DNA of 64,000 bases from Arthrobacter sp. H35-D1. GTDB taxonomy: Bacteria > Actinomycetota > Actinomycetes > Actinomycetales > Micrococcaceae. A program made the position numbers and the translations under genes. Position 1 is the stretch's first letter. Every line of letters starts with the position of its first letter. The stretch spans positions 1-64,000 of the forward strand of contig NZ_JASISP010000023.1 in NCBI RefSeq assembly GCF_030063185.1. Direction: 5' to 3'. Under the pieces are notes generated by a model. That model had not been told where the DNA came from, made no database searches, and was given only the letters and a program-made list of their open reading frames with translations. Positions 36,077-45,566 of this stretch are shown here, piece by piece.

Positions 36077-37576
36077 TTAGCCCCTGAACGCGCGCAGGCG
36101 GGTCAGCGAGGACTCCTTGCCCAGAATCACCATGGATTCAAAGAGCGGCGGCGACACCTTGCGTCCCGACAGGGCCGTGCGCACAGGTCCGAAGGCCAGG
36201 CGCGGCTTCACGCCCATGCCCTCGACCAGGGCAGTCTTCAACGCCGCCTGGATCGACTCGGCACTCCAGTCCTCCAGCGGTTCGAGGGCTGCCATGGCTG
36301 CATCCAACACTTCGCCCAAGTTCTCCGGAAGGCCCTTGAGCGCATCCTGGGCGACGTCGACGGCGTCGTCCTTCTTGAAAAGGAACGCCATCATCTCCGG
36401 CGCCTCGCCCAGCAAGGTGATGCGTTCCTGGACCAGAGGGGCGGCCTCGGTGAGGATTTCCTCCTCGCGGGCGCTCAGGGACTCCCCCACCAGCCCGGCA
36501 GCCTCCAGGTACGGGACCAGGCGGTTGCGGAAGTCGGCAGCATCGAGCATGCGCACGTGGGTGCCGTTGATGGCCTCGGCCTTCTTGATGTCGAAGCGGG
36601 CCGGGTTGGCCAGGACGTCGTGGATGTCAAAGTTCTCCACCAGCTGCGCCACAGAAAAGATGTCCTCGTCGGCGGAGAGCGACCAGCCCAGCAGCGACAG
36701 GTAGTTCAGCAGGCCCTCGGGGATGAAGCCGCGGTCGCGGTGCAGGAAAAGGCTGGACTCGGGGTCGCGCTTGGAGAGCTTCTTGTTGCCGGCACCCATC
36801 ACGTACGGCAGGTGGCCGAACAGCGGCATGTACTCGGCCACGCCAATGTCATGCAGCGCGCGGTACAGGGCCACCTGGCGGGGTGTGGAGGAGAGCAGGT
36901 CTTCGCCGCGCAACACGTGGGTGACGCCCATGAGGGCATCATCCACGGGGTTGACGAGCGTGTACAACGGTGCGCCATTGGGGCGGACAATTGCGTAGTC
37001 CGGGACTGATCCTGCCTTGAAGGTGATCTCGCCCCGGACCAAGTCTGTGAACGTGATGTCCGTTTCCGGCATGCGCAGGCGCAGCGCCGGCTCGCGGCCC
37101 TCCGCCTTGAAGGCGGCAATCTGGCCGGCTGTGAGGTCGCGGTCAAAGTTGTCGTATCCAAGCTTAACGTCCCGACCGGCCGCCTTGTGACGATCTTCGA
37201 CTTCCGCCGGTGTGGAATATGACTCATAGGCATGGCCGTTTGCCACCAGCTTGGCAATGACGTCCTGGTAAATGTCCCCGCGCTGGGACTGGCGGTACGG
37301 TTCGTGCGGTCCGCCAACCTCCACGCCTTCATCCCAAGTGATGCCCAGCCACTTCAGCCCGTCCAGGAGCTGGAGGTAGCTTTCCTCGCTGTCGCGCTTG
37401 GCATCGGTGTCTTCAATGCGGAAGATCAACTTGCCGTTCGTGTGCCGGGCATACGCCCAGTTGAACAGCGCGGTGCGGATGAGGCCTACGTGCGGCGTAC
37501 CGGTCGGCGAGGGGCAAAACCTGACGCGGACGGGAGTTTCGGCGGTGACAGTGGGGATGGAGGCAGAAATAGTCAT
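36077..37576 (-). CDS. gltX: Glutamate--tRNA ligase
   Basis: A 499-residue class I synthetase. The HIGH motif appears as TPHVGL in [20 protein letters not shown], and the second motif is KLSKRD. In actinobacteria, which usually lack GlnRS, this enzyme charges tRNA-Glu and misacylates tRNA-Gln for later amidation by GatCAB. Both tRNA genes lie about 1 kb downstream in the same direction, with only the HAD gene between. Confidence 0.96.
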   Translation of the reverse strand: MTISASIPTVTAETPVRVRFCPSPTGTPHVGLIRTALFNWAYARHTNGKLIFRIEDTDAKRDSEESYLQLLDGLKWLGITWDEGVEVGGPHEPYRQSQRGDIYQDVIAKLVANGHAYESYSTPAEVEDRHKAAGRDVKLGYDNFDRDLTAGQIAAFKAEGREPALRLRMPETDITFTDLVRGEITFKAGSVPDYAIVRPNGAPLYTLVNPVDDALMGVTHVLRGEDLLSSTPRQVALYRALHDIGVAEYMPLFGHLPYVMGAGNKKLSKRDPESSLFLHRDRGFIPEGLLNYLSLLGWSLSADEDIFSVAQLVENFDIHDVLANPARFDIKKAEAINGTHVRMLDAADFRNRLVPYLEAAGLVGESLSAREEEILTEAAPLVQERITLLGEAPEMMAFLFKKDDAVDVAQDALKGLPENLGEVLDAAMAALEPLEDWSAESIQAALKTALVEGMGVKPRLAFGPVRTALSGRKVSPPLFESMVILGKESSLTRLRAFRG

Positions 37577-37736
37577 GATGGTTCCAGTTTAGACGCCCGA
37601 CGGCGTGATCCGCACGAATCGCTCCGGGTCACCGAAAACGACGCTCCCGCGACGAGGCGTGCGCCTGTCGGCCGGTGGCAACCCGGACCAACTCCACGAG
37701 GACCAAGCCTCCGGGAAGAAAGCCGACCTCACCGTT

Positions 37737-38315
37737 CTAGTGGGGTCCGGTCAGTACGGCAGGTGTCCACGCCGGCCAGGCCGGTTCGCCAAGCACACGA
37801 CCGCGTTCGTAACGGGCAACGGGCTGGAACGGGCTGGACGCGAGACTGTTGTCGTAGAAGGTGCAGCGGTCGGCGAGATCACGCGCCTCGGCGACCAGCT
37901 TCCAGAGTCGCCGATACCGTTGCCGCACCTTTGTTTCCGGAACATCGTGCCCGCCCTGCGCCACTCGGTACTCCACGCGCATCACCGATACATCCTCGGG
38001 GATGAGGATTACGTGCAGAGCGACAAGATAACCGGCGAAAGCAGCGCGCCTTATCAGCTCAACCTCGCTGGGATGGCTGAAGACGGTCTCAGGGATGAAG
38101 GATCGCCCCTTGCCAAGGGCATCGTCGCGAGCAGCCATTGCCGCGGCCGAGGCCTGGTACGCGTGCTCGACCTCCCGTCCGGGCCAGCGCCGTGCAGCGA
38201 TCCCATCTGCGTTGATGATCGGGAGGTGAGTTACTGGTTGCAACACCGTTTCCACGAACGTGGACTTGCCGGCGCCATTGGGTCCCGCAAGGACATGCAG
38301 GACAGGTGAACTCAT
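37737..38315 (-). CDS. Zeta-toxin-like P-loop kinase (putative toxin)
   Basis: A 192-residue protein. The opening VLHVLAGPNGAGKSTFVE is the zeta-family Walker A, followed by INADGIA, ETVFSHPSEVELIRRA and the R-x-R-rich VRQRYRRLWKLV region of zeta-like kinases. Zeta toxins phosphorylate UDP-N-acetylglucosamines and block cell-wall synthesis; whether this shorter protein does so is unknown. Its ATG overlaps the stop of the upstream small gene as ATGA, the usual toxin-antitoxin arrangement. Confidence 0.8.
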   Translation of the reverse strand: MSSPVLHVLAGPNGAGKSTFVETVLQPVTHLPIINADGIAARRWPGREVEHAYQASAAAMAARDDALGKGRSFIPETVFSHPSEVELIRRAAFAGYLVALHVILIPEDVSVMRVEYRVAQGGHDVPETKVRQRYRRLWKLVAEARDLADRCTFYDNSLASSPFQPVARYERGRVLGEPAWPAWTPAVLTGPH

Positions 38316-38674
38316 GCAGGGTTGATGCCGGGGTCGTGCACAACGGCAAGACCTTCAGCATCCGCCTCCGTCCAGGGCCGGCCGGCTTTTTGCAGGCGGT
38401 CTTGGAAATCCAGACCCGCGATCCTCGCAGAGATCTGCTCATCCCAGTCCACTCGAACTACGGCCTGCGCACTGTCTGAAAGACTGTCGTATGGGTCCTG
38501 CCCGGCCAGGACTTTGCTGATCGCACCGTGGGTGATCCTCGGCGATGCTTCCAGTGCGCGGCCAAGGCGTGCCCAGTGATCCAGCTGCTGGGCGGCGCTG
38601 CGGCTTTGGAGCTCGCCGGCTGCCTTGGCGGCTCCGAAAAGCTCACCGTCAATACGGGTTGGCATCGACTTCAT
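38312..38674 (-). CDS. Putative antitoxin, ParD-like, partner of the zeta-like toxin
   Basis: A 120-residue protein. The N-terminus MPTRIDGELFGAAKAAGELQ with SRSAAQQLDHWARLGRALE matches ParD-like antitoxins, a ribbon-helix-helix-like DNA-binding region. The C-terminal half is acidic and would wrap the toxin. ATG38674 is used; ATG38665 is also possible. A GTAGC-N5-GCTAC palindrome lies 10-24 bp upstream and is a candidate autoregulatory operator. Confidence 0.72.
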   Translation of the reverse strand: MKSMPTRIDGELFGAAKAAGELQSRSAAQQLDHWARLGRALEASPRITHGAISKVLAGQDPYDSLSDSAQAVVRVDWDEQISARIAGLDFQDRLQKAGRPWTEADAEGLAVVHDPGINPA

Positions 38675-38993
38675 AGCTCAAGCGTAGCACTTCGCTACAC
38701 GGCATGTCGTGGCGTTTCTCGCGGAAAAATGCAGTTCGCCTGCCGAAGTATCCCCCTGCTGATTGGTGAACGAACTTGCAGTGGCTGTGCGGTCTGCAGC
38801 CTGGTACCTCCCCTCGGTGATGCTGCCGGGAGCGGGCGGGCGCGAGTCAGCGTCCACGACGTCGTGTGACACGGAGAATTCAGAGATTGCGGCGGGCCCG
38901 GCACAAAATTGCCCGGCATTCCGCGGTTTCACGCGGCCAAGGGGACAAAGGACTGTTCAACCCCACTACTCCCCGACTGGCCAAGTCCCCGTT
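38675..38993. other. Intergenic region upstream of the antitoxin gene
   Basis: A 319-bp interval. Apart from the palindrome at 38684-38698, no convincing gene, RNA or terminator is seen. It separates the toxin-antitoxin pair from the end of the response-regulator gene. Confidence 0.4.
38684..38698. promoter_or_regulatory. Candidate operator of the toxin-antitoxin pair
   Basis: A perfect inverted repeat GTAGC-ACTTC-GCTAC just upstream of the antitoxin start. Its position fits an autoregulated promoter, with the antitoxin as the likely repressor; this is inferred. Confidence 0.4.
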
Positions 38994-39794
38994 TCAATGC
39001 CGGGAATCGCGGAACAGCAGCGCCGCCTGCACCCGGTTTTCCAGCTCAAGCTTCGCCAGAATCCGCGACATGTGGGTTTTCACAGTGCTCTCGCTGAGGA
39101 ACAGGAACTGGCCGATCCCTTCATTGCTCATCCCCTGGGCCACCGCATCCAGCACCTCAGCCTCCCGCGCGGTGAGCAGCTCCAGGCGCGCCAACGCCGT
39201 GTTCGCCCTGGACGCCGCGGCCCGCTCCCGTGTCCGCTCGATCAACCGTTTCGTCACAGTGGGCGCCAGCATGCCCTCCCCGGCCGCCACGGTCCGGATG
39301 GCCTGGAACAGCCGTTCCGGGTCGGTGTCCTTGAGCAGGAACCCGGCGGCACCCGCCTCCAGTGCGGCGAAGACGTGCTCGTCAAGGTCGAAAGTGGTCA
39401 GCACAAGTACCTGTGGCGGAGCCTGCAGTGCCCGCAGTTGCACCGTGGCGGCAATCCCGTCGCCGCCGGGCATCCGCACGTCCATCAGCACGACGTCGCA
39501 CCGTTGCCTCCGCGCGCACGCCACCGCCTGCGGACCGCTGGCTGCCTCGCCCACCACGTCCATGTCCGCGCAGGAATTGACCATTTTCACAAGTGCGGCC
39601 CGAACCAGTTCTTCATCATCCACCACGATCACGCGGAGCGGCCCGGCTGGCACCCGGCTCGGGCTGGCACTGTATTCAGTGCTGCTGTATCCAGTGGCGT
39701 CGGGCTCAGTGGCGCTTTGTTCGGTGTGGCCGGGCTCAGTGCAGTGGGCAGCGTCAGCACACACCGGTGCATCAGTTGGTGTTGGGAGGCTCAT
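38994..39794 (-). CDS. NarL-type response regulator
   Basis: A 266-residue protein. The receiver domain (about 52-170) has the phosphoacceptor Asp in VVLMDVRMPG, the acidic pair VVDDEE and LLKDT. The C-terminal LuxR-type helix-turn-helix has LTAREAEVLDAVAQG and SESTVKTHMSRILAKL. The first 50 residues are a Thr/Ala/Glu-rich tail of uncertain value. Its ATG overlaps the kinase stop by 4 nt, giving a coupled two-component pair. No target is evident nearby. Confidence 0.92.
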   Translation of the reverse strand: MSLPTPTDAPVCADAAHCTEPGHTEQSATEPDATGYSSTEYSASPSRVPAGPLRVIVVDDEELVRAALVKMVNSCADMDVVGEAASGPQAVACARRQRCDVVLMDVRMPGGDGIAATVQLRALQAPPQVLVLTTFDLDEHVFAALEAGAAGFLLKDTDPERLFQAIRTVAAGEGMLAPTVTKRLIERTRERAAASRANTALARLELLTAREAEVLDAVAQGMSNEGIGQFLFLSESTVKTHMSRILAKLELENRVQAALLFRDSRH

Positions 39795-41044
39795 GCTGGA
39801 ACCCCGTTGTCTTGCCAGTTGTCTTCCCGGCGTTCGCAGGGGATGTCGGCCAGCAGCCGGTAGCCGGTGTCAACGCAGCCGTGTTCCAGCGTTCCACCAA
39901 GGAGCAGCACACGCTCGGCAAGTCCTATCAAGCCAAGTCCAGCGCCGACCGCCGCCTCCCCTTCACCGCCCGGACCGTTCGCCACCATGATGCGCAGGCT
40001 GCAGCCGGCGGATTCCGGCTCCTGCAGCCCAAGTGTCACAACGGCAGTGGCACCGGGCGCATGGCGGGCCACATTCGTGACCCCCTCCTGCACCACACGG
40101 TAGGCGGCACGGCTCACCGCATCCGGAACAGCACCGGCCTCAGCGAGTGCAGTGTTGGGAGCATGGTCCACGGCGATCCCGGCCTGGCGCCATTCGGCGA
40201 GCAACCCTTCGATCTGCGCGATCCCCGGCGGCGCCATGCGGGATGGCGGAGACATTGCGGTTTCCCAACCACGGGCCGTTCCTGGATTGCCGTCTTCGTG
40301 CAGGACTCCCAGGACATCGCGGAGTTCGCCCAGTGCGGCGTGCGCGGTTTCGCGGATGAGCTTTGCGGCAGCTGCCGTCTCCGCATCCGGCGCATCAACC
40401 TGCAAGGAGGCGGCTTGCACTGCGACAAGCGACATCCTGTGCGCAAGGGTGTCGTGCATTTCGCGGGCAATCCGATGTCGCTCGGCCAACTTGCTGCGCT
40501 CCGTTTCGGCGTTCCGTTCGGATTCGGCACGTTCGGCCCGTTCGCGCAGCGAGGACAAGCGTGATTCAGTGAACCGGGCTCGCTGGCCGCGGTAGGCACC
40601 CCAAGCGGCAATGGCGGCCAGCAGCACCACGCCGACCAAGGCACCTTCCCAGCCGATCGGTTCGACCCCGACGAGGGCTTCGGCTCCGATGGACAATGCG
40701 ATGACGGCCACCACCCACCCATCCAGGCCGCGCCTGGCCAGCAAGTACAACGCCACAAGGAAGGCAATGCCGCTGAAGGACAGGGCTCCCAGTGCGGCAG
40801 CAGCCAACGCCACGGACTTGGGAAAGCGTTCTCTCCAGATCAGTGCCACTGCGCCCAGCGGGGCAAGCACGGGAAGGCCCGCGTAGCGAACGTACTCGGC
40901 AGCGTCCGGCTCTGCCGGCACCGAGCCGCTCTCCAGACTGATCCCGAGGTTCATGATCGACAGCAGGAAATCGGCAGCGGCCACAATGACGACCAGCAGC
41001 ACTGTGCGCCACGGGCTTCCTGCAGTGGGTGTTTTAGTATTCAT
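39791..41044 (-). CDS. Sensor histidine kinase (NarL/DesK-like)
   Basis: A 417-residue protein. The N-terminal 160 residues have about five membrane segments with short loops, so it may sense a signal within the membrane. The HisKA_3 phosphoacceptor His is in AREMHDTLAHRMSLV, and the HATPase domain has GAGLGLIGLAERV. It phosphorylates the response regulator encoded directly downstream. Confidence 0.92.
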   Translation of the reverse strand: MNTKTPTAGSPWRTVLLVVIVAAADFLLSIMNLGISLESGSVPAEPDAAEYVRYAGLPVLAPLGAVALIWRERFPKSVALAAAALGALSFSGIAFLVALYLLARRGLDGWVVAVIALSIGAEALVGVEPIGWEGALVGVVLLAAIAAWGAYRGQRARFTESRLSSLRERAERAESERNAETERSKLAERHRIAREMHDTLAHRMSLVAVQAASLQVDAPDAETAAAAKLIRETAHAALGELRDVLGVLHEDGNPGTARGWETAMSPPSRMAPPGIAQIEGLLAEWRQAGIAVDHAPNTALAEAGAVPDAVSRAAYRVVQEGVTNVARHAPGATAVVTLGLQEPESAGCSLRIMVANGPGGEGEAAVGAGLGLIGLAERVLLLGGTLEHGCVDTGYRLLADIPCERREDNWQDNGVPA

Positions 41045-41119
41045 GCTTTGAGCCTAAAAGTCCGGCATGGCCCCGCACATCCACCTAAAGTGCCCACCTG
41101 CTTCTTGCCGGGGAACCAG

Positions 41120-41896
41120 TCAGCGGCGGACCACCGGGTTGGAGAGGCGGCCAATGCCCTCGATTTCAACGTCGAAGCGGTCACCGGCCTGCAACAGGTC
41201 GACGCCGGCGGGGGTGCCCGTCATGATCACGTCGCCGGGCAGCAGTGTGAAGGCCTGGGAGACGATCGCGACGAGTTCGCGAACGCTGCGGACCATCTGG
41301 TTGGTGCTGCCGTCCTGGCGGAGTTCGCCGTTGAGCCAGCCCTTGATGGAGACATCGTCGGGGTCAAGCTCGGTTTCGATCCATGGCCCCAAGGGAGCGG
41401 ACGTGTCGAAGCCCTTGGCGCGGGCCCACTGGCCGTCTCCGGCTTGGACGTCGCGGGCGGTGAGGTCGTTGCCGCAGGTGTAGCCGAAGATGACCTCGTC
41501 AACGCGTGCTTCCGGGACGTCCTTGCAGATGCGGCCAATGACCACGCAAAGTTCGGCTTCGTAGGAGACTTCCTCGGAGAATTCCGGCAACACGATCGGC
41601 TCGCCCGGGCCCACCACGGAGGTGTTCGGCTTCAGGAACAGCAGCGGGTTCTCGGGCACCTCGTTGCCCAGTTCGCGGGCGTGCTCGGCGAAGTTGCGGC
41701 CCACGCCGATGACCTTGCTGCGCGGGATGATCGGCGCCACCAGGCGCACATCCGCCAACGGATACTTGATGGTGGTGGGTTCCACGCCATTGAAGAAGGG
41801 ATCGCCCTTGATGACAGTGACAACTTCACTGCCGGCCTCCCCAGTCACAATGCCGTACATGGGATCATTATCAGCAACAAATCGGGCTATACGCAT
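41120..41896 (-). CDS. Fumarylacetoacetate hydrolase family protein
   Basis: A 258-residue FAH-fold enzyme with IGVGRNFAEHARELG, the metal ligands E-x-E in YEAELCVVIGR, and GDVIMTGTPAGV. ATG41896 gives the usual family N-terminus (RIARF); the upstream in-frame extension is not conserved. Members cleave acylpyruvates or isomerise 2-hydroxyhepta-2,4-diene-1,7-dioate-type compounds, or decarboxylate oxaloacetate; the substrate is not determined here. Confidence 0.88.
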   Translation of the reverse strand: MRIARFVADNDPMYGIVTGEAGSEVVTVIKGDPFFNGVEPTTIKYPLADVRLVAPIIPRSKVIGVGRNFAEHARELGNEVPENPLLFLKPNTSVVGPGEPIVLPEFSEEVSYEAELCVVIGRICKDVPEARVDEVIFGYTCGNDLTARDVQAGDGQWARAKGFDTSAPLGPWIETELDPDDVSIKGWLNGELRQDGSTNQMVRSVRELVAIVSQAFTLLPGDVIMTGTPAGVDLLQAGDRFDVEIEGIGRLSNPVVRR

Positions 41897-41940
41897 GCTC
41901 CAAAGCCTACGGGAAAATCCCGCAGTTCGTCTGTGCCACG

Positions 41941-42774
41941 CTAGCTGGAACTTCCCGGCAGGCCGCCGTGGTCCTCTCGACGCTCCTTGATGAGTTCCTT
42001 TGATCGCACCAGGCGAAGGGCCGTAACAAGGACCACTCCGCCGAGAACATTGAACACCACCGCGTACCAGAACCAGGACAGCCAATCGAGATAACCATAG
42101 GGAGCGCCCGCTTGGATGGCGCCAAAGATCAACAAGGAATCCAGCACCGAGTGGAATAGCGGCAGACCCGCCAGCAGGAATCCGCCGCCCATGGCTGCCA
42201 CAATCTTCGCTGGCATCGAGTCCGTGCCGTGCTGCATCCGCGTCATGAGCGTAATGGTGCTGCCGCCCAAAATGGCCAAGGCTGCGGTTTGCACCGACAG
42301 CGGCTCCAAAGCGAACTGCGCACCGGTTTCGATCACCATCTCATGCCATTGCGGGAAGGCCTGCATGACGAGCCACATGAAAAGCCAGCCGCCTACAAGA
42401 TTGCCCAGCAGTGTTCCACCCCACAGCTTGAGCAGCTGCCACACCGTGGCTTCCTTGGCAGCCACAGCCGCCAGCGGCACCAAAAAGCCCTCCGTGAATA
42501 GTTCACTTTTGGCCAGCAACAACGCCACAAAGCCGATGCCAAAGGCCAACCCGCCCAACAGCTTGCTGCCTGTGGCATGTTCCACGGCCAGGAAGCCCAT
42601 GACGCCAAGCCCCACTTCGATGCCGCCAAAGAAGCCCGTCACCAGCATCGAGGGCCAGGTCCTGACCAGCCGTTGCGCCCCTTCGTCCACGATCCTGTCA
42701 AAAGCGGTTTCGATTTCCTCTTCCACAGCGGCGTCGTTGTCGCCCAGCTCGCGCCGGCGTGCTTCATCATCCAT
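41941..42774 (-). CDS. Formate/nitrite transporter (FNT) family protein
   Basis: A 277-residue membrane protein with a charged N-terminal tail and six hydrophobic segments. It has the FNT features GFFGGIEVGLGVM, LLAKSELFTEGFLVPLAA, KLWGGTLLGNLVGGW and GAPYGYLDWLSWFWYAVVFN. The N-terminal acidic extension and the overall form resemble the YfdC branch rather than FocA, so the substrate is uncertain. It appears to be a single gene. Confidence 0.85.
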   Translation of the reverse strand: MDDEARRRELGDNDAAVEEEIETAFDRIVDEGAQRLVRTWPSMLVTGFFGGIEVGLGVMGFLAVEHATGSKLLGGLAFGIGFVALLLAKSELFTEGFLVPLAAVAAKEATVWQLLKLWGGTLLGNLVGGWLFMWLVMQAFPQWHEMVIETGAQFALEPLSVQTAALAILGGSTITLMTRMQHGTDSMPAKIVAAMGGGFLLAGLPLFHSVLDSLLIFGAIQAGAPYGYLDWLSWFWYAVVFNVLGGVVLVTALRLVRSKELIKERREDHGGLPGSSS

Positions 42775-43011
42775 GATTCCTCCAGGCCCGGCAGCGCCTT
42801 TTCAGGCACGGCCATCACAATCAAACTCTGTGTGAATCGTATTCCAGCGGGCACGCCAATGACTGTTTTTGCAGGGAAATAAATTTACTCGCGGCGTGCT
42901 GGTGCCGTAGTGGTGCTGTGCAGGCGGCGTGCAGGCGACACCCTGAAAGTGTCCTGTGAGATCCAGCACCCAGTTGGACAACACCCCCGGGTACTCTGTC
43001 ACGATTGAGCA

Positions 43012-44061
43012 ATGGCAGACTTGGAAATAATCATCAAACCCACCTTGGCAGTTTTGGCCGCAATCGCTGGCGCGCTACTGCTCACAGTGGTGCTCCGGGC
43101 CACAGCCAACCGGGTTTTCCGCAAGGTTCCCGATTTTAGCCGCCGCTCGGCCCAAGCGAAATACCCGGTCTTCGGGGTCCTGGTCTTCATCGGCATACGC
43201 ATGGCGCTGGCGTACAGCCTGCCCGATCAGCCGTGGTTTGCCGCCGTTGACTTTGTTCTCATGCTGGGGTTCATCGCAGCCTTGGTCTGGCTGGCCTTGG
43301 CCACCCTGTCCATCGCGGAACGGCTCACGTTGCGGCACTTCCGCGCCAACATCAGGGACAACAAGCGGATGCGCAGGCTCACCACGCAAATCACGTTGGG
43401 CCGGCGCATTGTCTCTGCCCTGCTGATCACCATCGCGGTGGCCGGACTGCTGCTGACCATCCCCGAAGTTCGCGCGCTCGGCACAGGCTTGCTGGCTTCG
43501 GCGGGCCTGATCTCCATCGTTGCCGGTTTGGCAGTGCAAAGCTCCCTCTCCAACGTCTTTGCCGGGGTCCAGCTCGCCTTCACCGACGCCATCAGGATCG
43601 ACGACGTGGTGGTGGTGGAAGGGCTGTGGGGCACCATTGAGGAAATCACCATGACCTACGTGGTGGTGCGCGTTTGGGATGAGCGGATGCTCATCCTCCC
43701 CTCGACCTACTTCACCACCACGCCCTTTGAAAATTGGACAAGGAACAGCACCGAAATCAAGGGCACCGTGGAGATGGACTTGGATTGGCACACTCCGGTA
43801 GCCGACCTCCGTGCCTACCTGGACTCGGTGCTGGCGGCAACACCGCTCTGGGACGGACGCACCGGCAAGCTTGAAGTGACAGACGCCGTCAACTCCCTGG
43901 TGCGCATCCGCATCGTGGTCAGCGCCAAGGACAGCGACGCGCTATGGGACCTGCGCTGCTTGGTCAGGGAATCCATGATGGCCTACGTCCAAACCGCACA
44001 CGAAGGGTCCCTGCCGCGCCAACGCTGGGAAATGATCAGCGACTCCAGCACCGTAGTGTAA
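43012..44061 (+). CDS. Mechanosensitive ion channel, MscS family
   Basis: A 349-residue membrane protein. It has about four hydrophobic helices, a pore-lining segment GLAVQSSLSNVFAGVQLAF and the MscS beta domain with IDDVVVVEGLWGTIEEI and TTTPFENWTRN. It would open under membrane tension to release solutes during osmotic downshock. ATG43012 is divergent from the FNT gene, with 237 bp between starts. Confidence 0.9.
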   Translation: MADLEIIIKPTLAVLAAIAGALLLTVVLRATANRVFRKVPDFSRRSAQAKYPVFGVLVFIGIRMALAYSLPDQPWFAAVDFVLMLGFIAALVWLALATLSIAERLTLRHFRANIRDNKRMRRLTTQITLGRRIVSALLITIAVAGLLLTIPEVRALGTGLLASAGLISIVAGLAVQSSLSNVFAGVQLAFTDAIRIDDVVVVEGLWGTIEEITMTYVVVRVWDERMLILPSTYFTTTPFENWTRNSTEIKGTVEMDLDWHTPVADLRAYLDSVLAATPLWDGRTGKLEVTDAVNSLVRIRIVVSAKDSDALWDLRCLVRESMMAYVQTAHEGSLPRQRWEMISDSSTVV

Positions 44062-44185
44062 GCGGCCGGTGAGTGGCTGAATCGAGCATGGCAAAATCCG
44101 GCGGATGGTCTATTCGCGATCACCGTCCAGTCGGATAGCCACGGTCACCGATTGGTCCGATGGCTCGGGAGCTGCAATCCAGAGC

Positions 44186-44207
44186 GTTGCACCCCCGGGG
44201 TTGCAAC
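44186..44207. terminator. Palindrome between convergent mscS-like gene and ilvE
   Basis: A 22-bp near-palindrome (GTTGCA-CCCCCGGGG-TTGCAAC) with one mismatched pair in each arm. It lies between two convergent genes and may be a bidirectional terminator; no T-run follows. The rest of the 255-bp gap shows nothing else. Confidence 0.3.
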
Positions 44208-44316
44208 ACCGCAGGAATGCCCCGCTCTCGACGCACCGCATCGCCCACAACGGCGCCAAGAAACACCATCTTCGGCAAACAGGGCCGGTCCGGCCAGACC
44301 AGTCAGGCCAAGCGAC

Positions 44317-45429
44317 TTAGGCCAGGCGAGTCAGCCAGCCGTGCAGGTCCTCCACCGTTCCGGTCTGGATCCCCAGCAGCTGCTCGCGGATGGCCGCGGT
44401 GACGGGACCCATCCCGTCGCCGGGCGAGTCGATGACGCCGTCGGCCATCTTCAGCTCTCCAATGGGCGTGATGACGGCCGCGGTGCCGCACGCGAAGGCC
44501 TCGGTGATATCCCCGGCGGCCACGCCGTCGCGCCATTCATCGATGGTGATCTTGCGTTCTTGAACCTTCAGTCCGCGGTCGGCGGCAAGCTGCATGACCG
44601 AGGAACGGGTGATTCCGTGCAGGATGTGGCCGTTGAGCGCAGGGGTGACGAGGCTGCCGTCCTTGAATACGAAGAAGATGTTCATCCCGCCAAGCTCTTC
44701 GATGGCGTTGTCGTTGTGCGGGTCCAGGAACAAGACCTGCTTGCAGCCCTGGGCCTCGGCCTCGAGCTGGGCGGCCAGCGAGGCAGCGTAGTTGCCGCCG
44801 CACTTGGCCTCCCCCGTGCCGCCTTCGCCGGCGCGGGCAAAGGTGGTGGTGAGCCAGATCGACACGGGCTTCAGCTCGCCGCCAAAGTAATTTCCGGCCG
44901 GTGAAGCAATCACGCGGTAGGACACCTCGCGAGCGGGCCGCACCCCCAGGAACGCCTCCGTGGCAATCATGAACGGGCGCAGGTACAGGGCTTCGCCGTC
45001 GCCGGACGGAACCCAATCCTTGTCCAACGCCACCAGCTGGCGCAGCGATTCCAAGAAAGTCTCCGGGGGCAGTTCAGGCAACGCGAGCCTGCGGGCCGAC
45101 GTATTCAGGCGGGCGGCGTTGGCCTCGGCACGGAACGTCCAAATGGAGCCGTCGGCGTGGCGGTAGGCCTTCATGCCCTCAAAGATCTCCTGGCCGTAAT
45201 GCAGCACGGCGGAGGCCGGATCCATGGCGATGGGTCCGTAGGGCTCAATGCGCGCGTTCGACCATCCACCCTTGCCCTGCGCATCAACCTTGAAATCCAC
45301 CACGGCGGTGTGGTCGGTGAAGTAGTCGCCGAAGCCGGGGTTAGCCAAAATGGCGTCGCGCTCGGCGCTGCTCTTGGGGTTCTCGTTGCGCTGCTGCGAA
45401 AAGCTCAGCTCATCGGCGATCTGGGTCAT
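44317..45429 (-). CDS. ilvE: Branched-chain amino acid aminotransferase
   Basis: A 370-residue class IV PLP aminotransferase. It has YGQEIFEGMKAYRHADGSIW, the PLP-Lys region in EAKCGGNYAASLAAQLEAE, and EAFACGTAAVITPIGE. ATG45429 is chosen because GGAGGAAG lies directly upstream. It catalyses the last step of leucine, isoleucine and valine synthesis; leuB lies just upstream in the same direction, 137 bp away. Confidence 0.95.
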   Translation of the reverse strand: MTQIADELSFSQQRNENPKSSAERDAILANPGFGDYFTDHTAVVDFKVDAQGKGGWSNARIEPYGPIAMDPASAVLHYGQEIFEGMKAYRHADGSIWTFRAEANAARLNTSARRLALPELPPETFLESLRQLVALDKDWVPSGDGEALYLRPFMIATEAFLGVRPAREVSYRVIASPAGNYFGGELKPVSIWLTTTFARAGEGGTGEAKCGGNYAASLAAQLEAEAQGCKQVLFLDPHNDNAIEELGGMNIFFVFKDGSLVTPALNGHILHGITRSSVMQLAADRGLKVQERKITIDEWRDGVAAGDITEAFACGTAAVITPIGELKMADGVIDSPGDGMGPVTAAIREQLLGIQTGTVEDLHGWLTRLA

Positions 45430-45455
45430 GCTTCCTCCACACGGTAGGGCCCTGA

Positions 45456-45494
45456 TGAGTGGGCGTTTTCGCGCCTTGGGCCGACCCCCACTCA
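45456..45494 (-). promoter_or_regulatory. Leader stem-loop upstream of ilvE
   Basis: TGAGTGGG and CCCACTCA enclose a smaller GGCG/CGCC stem 27 bp before the ilvE start. This could be a leader hairpin or a terminator for leuB read-through. No leader peptide is apparent. Confidence 0.25.
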
Positions 45495-45566
45495 CTGTTC
45501 AATACTGCCAAGCCTACTCCCCCAGCTGCCGCCCCAGCAGCAGTCGCCCAGCAGCGGACGACGGCG

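Noticed and set aside
37605-38309. Plus-strand frame of 234 codons opposite the zeta-like toxin
   Set aside because: The minus strand has an unmistakable GPNGAGKST P-loop and ATGA coupling with the antitoxin.
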